Shown piece after piece: positions 57,031 to 64,000 of a stretch of 64,000 nucleotides of DNA (position 1 is the stretch's first letter; each line of letters begins with the position of its first letter). The stretch spans positions 1 to 64,000 of the forward strand of contig JAKSZP010009238.1 of the NCBI GenBank assembly GCA_022478985.1, written 5' to 3'. The translations under genes were made by a program, and so were the position numbers. The notes below the pieces were generated by a model, which saw nothing but the letters and a program-made list of their open reading frames with translations, did not search any database and was not told the origin of the DNA. The stretch comes from Massospora cicadina (lineage: Eukaryota > Entomophthoromycota > Entomophthoromycetes > Entomophthorales > Entomophthoraceae).

Positions 57031-59912
57031 TACATATTAATTATTCAATGAAGGTCAACCAGGAGATAAGCACTTCCAATATAGTGGGGATAAACTAATG
57101 AAAACTGAAAATTAAGAAACCCCAGAGGGTTCAAGGCCCCTCTCATTGTCTCCAGGATTACCAAGTTTAGGACGGTAGGGAAGGGAGGTTATGCTGGCTT
57201 ATTCTTGGATGCAGCATGTGTGAAGGAAAGAATCAACCTTTAGGAACCATATGGGGACCATATGTTGACTGTCCTTCTGTTATGAGGGTCATGTCTCCAA
57301 ACAGCCATGCTTGAAAATGTTCCAATATATGGCAGTGGAAACGATTGATGGCTTCTTGGACTGTAGGCGTTGCTCCTGTAATCGATTCCAGTACTATAGT
57401 ATGGATCGTCCATAGAGCTATTGCTACTATTAACGCCCTGAGGGATGGGTGGATAGGAGAGTCCATGTTTATAGCGAACATGTTCCTTGCTAGGCTGAAT
57501 GGTTGTTCACTTTATTAGCGGAATAGACGCATGACCTCTTTCTATAAAGCCACTGATGTTGGGCATTGTTCTAAACGGTGGGCTAGACTTCTATACTGAC
57601 CACATATTGTACATGAGGAGTGAGTGGCATTTTCCCGTTCTGCTGTGTAGTATACTCTCCTCATGCATCTCCACACATGTGCTCTTATCCTGGGTTGGAG
57701 TAGAGGGTGATGTGTGTATCTCCATACTCTTTTTTGAGTCTCCAGGTTATAAGGTATATCCATATGGTCCAGTTAATCTATCCTGGATATGGTACTCGGA
57801 TTTCTGCATACTATATTATCTGTGACTATTTGGTCATTTATTTCCTGTCTGTGAGTTAGCCTTGGGCGTCCTCAGTGAGTGGTTTGGCCACTTATGTAGA
57901 TCCACCATTTTGCTCTTCTCATGGCTAGGAGTATTCGTTTGAAATGTGAAGGAGCGCCGTGTGGTCCTGCAGCTGTAGGATGGGATGTCAGATACTTGAT
58001 TAATGTTTGGGTGATATGGGTTTCTTAATTGGAGTGCTCATGTAAAGTTATATCTTGCTGTTCTGGCCCAATGTTTATCTGGAAAAACTGGGATAGTCAC
58101 CTGAGCTATCCAGGATCCTAGTATATGGGCTGCTTGCTCTACATAATTAGTAAGCCCCATACCTCCATTCCTTCTAGAGCCAAATAGGGTTTCAAGGCGT
58201 ACAGGGGGATTTTGGTTGGACTAGAGCCATCCTTGTAATAGGGCGTGAATTATATTAAAGAAGGACGGTTAGAAAGCAATTGCATGGGCTGTAAACCATA
58301 TAATTGATAGAATCATAGAGTTGGTTTCTAGTGCCCCTTCCTGTTAAACCTGTTTGATGTCCATGTAAGGAGGCAATGCGTTTTGTTATCTTGTCTAGGA
58401 GTTGATTTTTCATCATGGAGTTGGCGTAACATCCTGCTTCTAGCCATAACCCCAAGTGGCAGACAGGTCCAGCTGTCAGCTTGGTGGTGAAGGGAAGTTC
58501 AGTGGGGTTATTGCTGATTTTCACCTCCTATGTCTGGTGAGGAGTCTTGATGTATTAATTTGTTGGCGCTGGGTAGATGGCTTCCAATGGGTCTAATATT
58601 TTCCCAGGAGTATGATTTCCGTTTTCTCAGTGTTAAGTGATGCATTGCTTATGGCTGAGTAATCTTGTATTATCTTCTCAATTCTGCAAGCATCCTGATT
58701 GTTGGATATTCCCACCACACAGTCATCAGCAAAGGCCATCATTTTGACTGGTGATTGGCCCTTAACATTGATTCCCATGAAAGTGTGTTTGTGTTCCAGA
58801 TTGGAGGATCCATGCTAAAAATCTAAAGTAGAGGGCTTAAGGGGTCTCCTTGTTTAATTCCTTTCTATGGGATGACTGGGTTAGCTAAGAAGCCTGCTCC
58901 ACGCACAGCCATGGTGGCTGACTCTGTTAACATCATCACCCAGTTTATGAATCTATTTGGGAGTTTGAATTTTTGAAGGCAGGCCCTAAGATAGGTCCAG
59001 TTCACCCTATCATATGCCTTCTGTTGGTCCAAGAAGACAAGCGTTCCAGAGGTTTTTAACTGGCAGACATTTGCAACTGTGTGGATGTTGTCCCATATGG
59101 ATCTCCTTGGAATAAAATACATATTGTGATGGGGATATCGCGTCAGTTGAAATTTCTCCTAGTTGTTTGGCCATGATTTTTGTGAATATTTTTGTGTCTG
59201 TGTTGGCTAGGGATATTGGGCGCCAGGTGAGAAGGTTTAGTCTTTCTCTTTTTGAATAAGGTGACAATGTAGCTTCTTTTCCTCCAGGTAGGAGGCATGT
59301 TTCCATAATACACTTGTTCATGGAAGCTAGAGTGATATTAGATATGTTAGTAAAATATTTTATATAAAATTTATAGGGAATCCCATCAGGTCCTGGGAAT
59401 TTCCCTCTTGGTGCACTGCATAATACTTCCCATAATTCCTTGCATGATATTAGGTTGATTAAATTATTATCTTTGAGCTGCGGTGTCAATATGTTTACTT
59501 GCAAGTAATTTTTTGATTTTTTGGTTTTTTGGTTTAATTTATACAAGTTCATATAAAACCTGTACACTTGCTTGTTAAGACTTCTTTGGGTGTTTCCACT
59601 ATGGATTTGTCCAGTCATTGGACCTGTGTGCAAGCTATCATATTTTTCCAGGCATGGAATTGGTGGAAAAAATAGCTCAAGCAAGTTTCTCCATATTTTA
59701 TGTTTCATGCTCTGTATTGAACTCCAACTTGGTGTTGGTATTTGCGGATCAGAGTGTTTAGCTGAGCAGAAACCTCCACCCATCTGTGACCCCATCCAGG
59801 GCTGTACCCTGTGCATGGGACATTGTTTTCTAGGTGGTTGATTTCTGCCAAAGTGTTCTTGATAATGGATGAAGCTGCCCTGTGTCTTCTAGACGTTGTG
59901 TGTTTGATTTGT
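57031..59912 (-). mobile_element. LINE D, diverged LINE interrupted by LINE E
   Basis: The 3' end is at the left (TTAATTATTCAATGAAGGTCAACCAGG). ORF2 runs to about 59905. It is clearly more diverged from LINE C than LINE B or E are, so it is an older or different subfamily. It stops at the tail of LINE E at 59912. LINE E was probably inserted into it, with the rest of LINE D beyond the window. Confidence 0.8.
57160..59905 (-). pseudogene. LINE D ORF2, reverse transcriptase part
   Basis: Blocks in reading order: FPGPDGIPYKFY, RPISLANTDTKIFTKIMAKQ, YFIPRRSIWDNIHTVANVCQ, LVFLDQQKAYDRVNWTYLRA, MMAFADDCVVGISNNQDACR (FADD, about 58715-58750), then MDIPYNLETQKRVWRYTHHP and the C-terminal zinc motif SSCTICGQYRSLAHRLEQCP, which is intact here (CCHC). 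Frameshifts and stops are frequent. Endonuclease and ORF1 are not present in the window. Confidence 0.8.
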
Positions 59913-59979
59913 TTAAATTTTAAATTTTAAATTTATTGTGGGGAAGGCCGACCATGGGACGGACACTTCTTAATATGAC

Positions 59980-62900
59980 TCAGACGAGACAAAACTTAGT
60001 ACCAGGGGAGGCACCCCAGAGAAGCGATGCTATCTCTTGTTGCCAGCGGGAACGCCACTTATGGGAAGGGGAGGGAACGTGTGTAGGGGGCGTAGCCACT
60101 ATTGAGCACGTGTGAAGGAAGGGGTCTGATTTGATGAACCTGACTGGGAACCAGGAGGAGACCAGCTGTTGGCGATGTGGTGGGAGATATCCAAACATCC
60201 ACGCTTGAAAGTGATCCACCAAATGAGACCGGAATCTGTGGACAGCTTCAGGGAGGGTGGGGATGGATCCAGCGATGGCATCCAAGACAATCGTGTGGAT
60301 AGTCCACATGGCGATTGCAACCACCAGAGCACGAAGGGAGGGTGGGAGGGGGAGGCCATTGATGAAGCAAACATATCTCTTTACAGACTGAAGGGATGTG
60401 TTTGATCCTGGCCTAGCAGACGTTGGACTTCGCGCCATAATACTTTAGAGGTGGGGCACTTCTCCAGGCGGTGAAACAGCGTTCCATACTGGCCACACAC
60501 GACACAGGATGAGTGTAAAGCATTAGAGCGCTCAGCTGTACGATACACCTGCCTCAGGCAGCGCCACACATGGGAGCGGACTTGAGGCTGCAACAGAGGA
60601 TGGTGTGCGTATTTCCAGATAGTCTTTTGGGTCTCAGTGGAATATGGGATGTCCATCATGTCCAAGTAGTCCACCCTGGATAGGACTTGGGGTCGAATGG
60701 GGATCACGCCATCATGGATGGGTAGCCCCTGTACCTCTTGTGTGAACTGAGGGGAGGGGCGGCCTCTTTGGGCTGTATGTCCACTAATACAAATTCTCCA
60801 CTCTGCGCTTCGCATGAAGAGTAGGATTCGTTTGTAGTGGGTTTTGGTCCCGTGAGGACCTGTGGCTGATGTGTGTGATGCGAGGTATTTCATCAGGGAG
60901 TGGGGGTTTGATGGATTGTTGAGGCCCAAGGCTTGGGAGAAGTTGGAGCGGGCCGCGCAGGACCAGTGTTGGGATGGGAGTGTAGGAGCAGTGACGGCCG
61001 CAATCCAGGTGCCCAGGATCTTGGCGGCATGGGCTTTGAAGTCAAGTAGGCCCATGCCACCTTGATGATGAGGGCCAAACATGACCTCTAGCCGTACTGG
61101 TGGAGGGCGGCCTGACCAAAGCCAACCTTGTAGCAAAGCATACAGGGATTTGAAGAAGCTTGGGGAGAAGGGGATGGCGTGGGCTCCGAACCAGACTTTG
61201 GATAAGAGCATAGAGTTGGCAAGAACAACCCTGCCAGTGAGGGTAGTAGGGTGGGCTCTGAGAGAGGAGATTCGCTTCGTCACGTTGTCCAGTATATGGC
61301 ACTCCATTACTGCTGACGCGTATCCACCTGCCTCTAACCACACGCCCAGATGGCGTACCGGTCCTATGGTAGGTCGTGGCACAAAGGGAGCACCAGTGGA
61401 GCGGTGTGTTTTGAGTTAGTAAGGCGTGGACGTGGGCGAGCAGATGGGCCGGGTTGGGAACTACTTGCTGGGGCCCAGCAGTTCTGAAACCGGCCAAGGA
61501 GGATGATTTTGGTTTTGGAGGCGTTCAGTGCCGCGTTGCTTACCCAGGAATATTCCTGGATGAGGGCTTCAAGCGCGCGTGCATCTTTGTTATTAGACAC
61601 CCCCACCACGCAATCATCTGCAAATGCCATCATCTTGACTGGGGTTTGGCCTGGCACATGGACCCCAGTGAGTTGGGCATTCACATTTCGCAGTAGTGGG
61701 TCAAGGCTGAAGTTGTATAAGAGTGAGCTCAGGGGGTCCCCTTGTCGCAGGCCCCTTTGAGGATGGACTACTTCCGTTAGGAAACCTGGGCCGCGCACAG
61801 CCATTGTTGCAGATTCCGTGAGCAGCATCACCCAGTTAATGAAGCGGGGAGGTAGGCGGAATTGTTGGAGGCAGGCCCTAAGGTATTCCCAGTTTACTCT
61901 ATCATAGGCCTTTTGTTGGTCCAAGAATACAAGTGCCCCAGAGGCTGTGGACTGACACACATTAGCCACAGAGTGCACGTTATCCCAAATTGACCTTCTG
62001 GGGATGAAACTGAATTGTTCTGGGGAGATGGTGGCAGATGCTACAGTCCCTAAACGGTTAGCCATGATTTTTGTTAAAATTTTGGTGTCTGTGTTTGTTA
62101 GAGAAATGGGACGCCAGTTGGCTAAGTCTAGCCTATCCCCTTTCTTGAAGAGTGTGACCATAAAGGCCTCATGTCCTCCTGGTAGGAGGCGCGTTTCCAA
62201 CAGGCTTTGGTTGAGTGAGGCTAGCAGCAATGGGGATATATATTTAAAATATTTTTTGTAGAACTCATATGGAATGCCATTTGGGCCTGGGCATTTTCAG
62301 TTTGGCGCACCGCGAATGGTAGTCCATAATTCATTCGGAGTAATTAAATTCATTATTTCTGGGTATCAGAAAATGGTGCGGATATGAGCTCTGTCAAGAA
62401 ATTCCGCCATTTCAGCCGGCTGAATTGGTTCAGCTCAGTATAACTTGGAGTAATATCTTTGCATTTTGATTGCCACTTCAGCCAGTGTGTCCACAATAGA
62501 ATTATCTGATCTTTGCACCTGTGTGCAGGCCACGCTCTGGCGTGGTGCAAAAATTTTTTGAAGAAGTATGCGGTGCACTTATCACCTTTAGTGATGCGTG
62601 TGGCCCTGTATTAGACACAAACCCAATGTTTGTGTTGCCTTTCAAGTGCGTTGAGGTGGGCTGCTGCCTCCACCCACTTCTGGCCCCATGCAGGGCTATA
62701 TCCTGAGGCTGAAATGTTGGACTCCAAGTGGGCCAATTCTGCCAGCGCGCGATATAACCGCTGATGTAGCTCGTGAGCATCTGGATGAGAGATGGCGATA
62801 GTGGCGGATGGTGTCTTCTTTGAAAGTTGCCAATGTGGAAATGGGGTCCGCACAAAATGGTGCAACAAACGATTTTGCCAAAGTTGCCTCTTCCACCCAC

Positions 62901-63676
62901 ATGGAAAATCCTGGCGACGCGAGCTCTGGGGGCGAATTTTGCACCAACGTGGGGCCTTTGCAACTGTGACGGGTAAGTGTTATGATATTGAGACCAGTCG
63001 GTGGTCAGAGAATTCCATTTTCATTGTTTTGAAGTGGAAGATGTGGGGTTGAAATTTCGCCAGTGCTAGAATAAGGTCGATGCTAGTCATGGACCTTAAT
63101 TGGCCATTGTGGACGTGGGGACACGTCACGTTTTTGAGCAGGGGGGCATGTCATGGCAGCGCATCCATTAACCCAAGGGTGGCTTTTAGAACGCATAGTT
63201 CTACATGACCCTGTGGGGCGTGGTGTGAGGGCTTTAGTCCATTAGTGAGGTTAGCCAACAGTTCATGTCGCCAATTAGGAAAGAATCGGGGGGTAGCAGG
63301 CGGATTTGACTGACAAGTAAAATTCCTGACGCTCATGTGCACCGTTTGGGGTGTACATGTTGATTATTGTGTGTGCAACATCAGCCCATGAGAAGGTGAC
63401 AACGAGCACTCGGCCATTTAGGAATGTTTCTGAAGATGTAAATTTGAAAAAATTGTTTTTCCAAATTAGCACCCCACAGTGCTTTGACCAAAAGGATAGG
63501 GATGGTAGGAGCATTGTTTTCCAAGCTTCCTCAGAACCTCGTGGACAGTGGGACTCCTGGATGGCCAGGATATCCACGGGTAAATTGTTTTGTAAAAAAC
63601 TCAGTTTCCTAGCCTGGGATGGGGAGGCCTTGAGTCCAGCGATATTCAGCATCCCTAGAGTGAAGGTTTCCCCCAT
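59980..63676 (-). pseudogene. LINE E ORF2: endonuclease, RT, C-terminal zinc motif
   Basis: About 1230 codons from ATG 63676 to the stop at 59980. Endonuclease: GMLNIAGLKASPSQARKLSF, DILAIQESHCPRGSEEAW and VVTFSWADVAHTIINMYTP, decayed after 63275. RT: RPISLTNTDTKILTKIMANR, FSFIPRRSIWDNVHSVANVC, LVFLDQQKAYDRVNWEYLRA, HPQRGLRQGDPLSSLLYNFS and KMMAFADDCVVGVSNNKDAR (FADD near 61615-61635). C-terminal zinc motif CVVCGQYGTLFHRLEKC, intact. Frame changes near 63270, 62600, 62235, 61370 and 60400 make it a pseudogene. No RNase H is recognised. Confidence 0.9.
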
Positions 63677-63682
63677 CGCACC

Positions 63683-64000
63683 TTAGGTGTGAGGGGGTGG
63701 GCACCTGGGCCCACCATCCTCTTCCAGGTCCCCATGGGCTTTCACAGCAGCATGGGTATTAGCAGCAATGCTATTGGGGTTTTTGTTAATCTTTGTGGAA
63801 AGAGTCGCGTTGGCTTTGGCCTTCGCTTTTTGTTTTCCCGACGTCGGACGAATTTTTTGTGGTGCGGATAAGTTCAGTGCACTGTCAAGTGGGGCAAAAA
63901 AAATTTTCTGTTGGGATAGGTCCCAAGTCAGTTTCAACTGGGGCTTGGGTGCAGCGATTGGGTGAGATCGAATCTCCCATCAGATCCTTGGATTGAGTGG
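63683..64000 (-). pseudogene. LINE E ORF1 C-terminus (partial)
   Basis: Lys/Ala-rich end of ORF1: LSAPQKIRPTSGKQKAKAKA and ANTHAAVKAHGDLEEDGGPR, ending PPPHT and TAA at 63685-63683. The ORF2 ATG follows after 6 nt. Homologous to the ends of ORF1 in LINE A and C. The rest is off the window. Confidence 0.8.

Larger units (their letters stand above)
59913..64000 (-). mobile_element. LINE E, nearly complete LINE, cut by window edge
   Basis: The 3' tail is TTTAAATTTTAAATTTTAAATTTA on the plus strand (59913 on). ORF2 is complete in extent (59980-63676), and the end of ORF1 is present (63683-64000). It is the best preserved LINE coding copy here. Its 5' end and target duplication are outside. Confidence 0.9.

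Noticed and set aside
60862..61700. Plus-strand frames opposite LINE E ORF2, also opposite LINE B and C
   Set aside because: Mirror frames of the GC-richer LINE ORF2. They have no motifs of their own, and the minus strand explains them.
1..64000. Bacterial features (operons, ribosome-binding sites, CRISPR, IS elements)
   Set aside because: LINEs with target-primed insertions and Ty3 elements with 5-bp duplications show that the DNA is eukaryotic. No regularly spaced short repeats or operon-like gene runs are seen.

Overview
The window looks like a heterochromatin-like, transposon-only stretch of a eukaryotic genome. I find no credible host gene, rRNA, tRNA or CRISPR array. Almost every base can be assigned to nested retroelements or to AT-rich repeats between them. 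A TE-rich fungus is the best guess. The reasons are an APE-type LINE with zinc-knuckle ORF1, a chromodomain Ty3 element with Tf1-like self-priming, and decay dominated by C-to-T and G-to-A changes. This guess is inference, not proof.

Left block (1-20.3 kb). LINE A (minus) runs off the left edge and has its 5' end at about 2352. Next comes part of an old inverted-repeat (foldback) element. A Ty3 element (element 1, plus, 2501-20251, target duplication ATAAG) is inserted into that arm. Element 1 is itself split by a 5'-truncated LINE (LINE B, minus, 6964-15793, 17-bp target duplication). LINE B is in turn split by a complete chromodomain Ty3 element (minus, 7361-13215, duplication CCACC). A solo LTR of the element-1 family (minus, 18773-20197, duplication TTATG) sits inside the 3' LTR of element 1.

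Middle block (20.3-28 kb). This holds the rest of the foldback element, two diverged solo LTRs of the element-1 family (22031-23775 and 25022-26003), AT-rich tandem repeats of about 70, 100 and 135 bp, a small SINE-like insertion and a LINE remnant (LINE F).

Right block (28-64 kb). A second Ty3 element (element 2, plus) starts at 27958. Its 5' LTR is split by an ORF1-only LINE derivative, its gag-pol by a solo LTR, its reverse transcriptase by a full-length LINE (LINE C, 35441-40713, 16-bp duplication) and by a 21-bp SINE-like fragment, and its integrase by a solo LTR. A minus-strand Ty3 element (element 4) follows. It is split by a complete Ty3 element (element 3, plus, 44686-54196, duplication CCATA), by a second ORF1-only LINE derivative (plus), and by LINE D. 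LINE D is interrupted by LINE E, which leaves the window at 64000.

The most interesting items are the two ORF1-only LINE derivatives, very short SINE-like insertions with perfect 16-17-bp duplications, apparent self-priming in two Ty3 families, an open reading frame conserved inside LTRs, an antisense ORF between pol and the 3' LTR of element 3, and the large foldback element.
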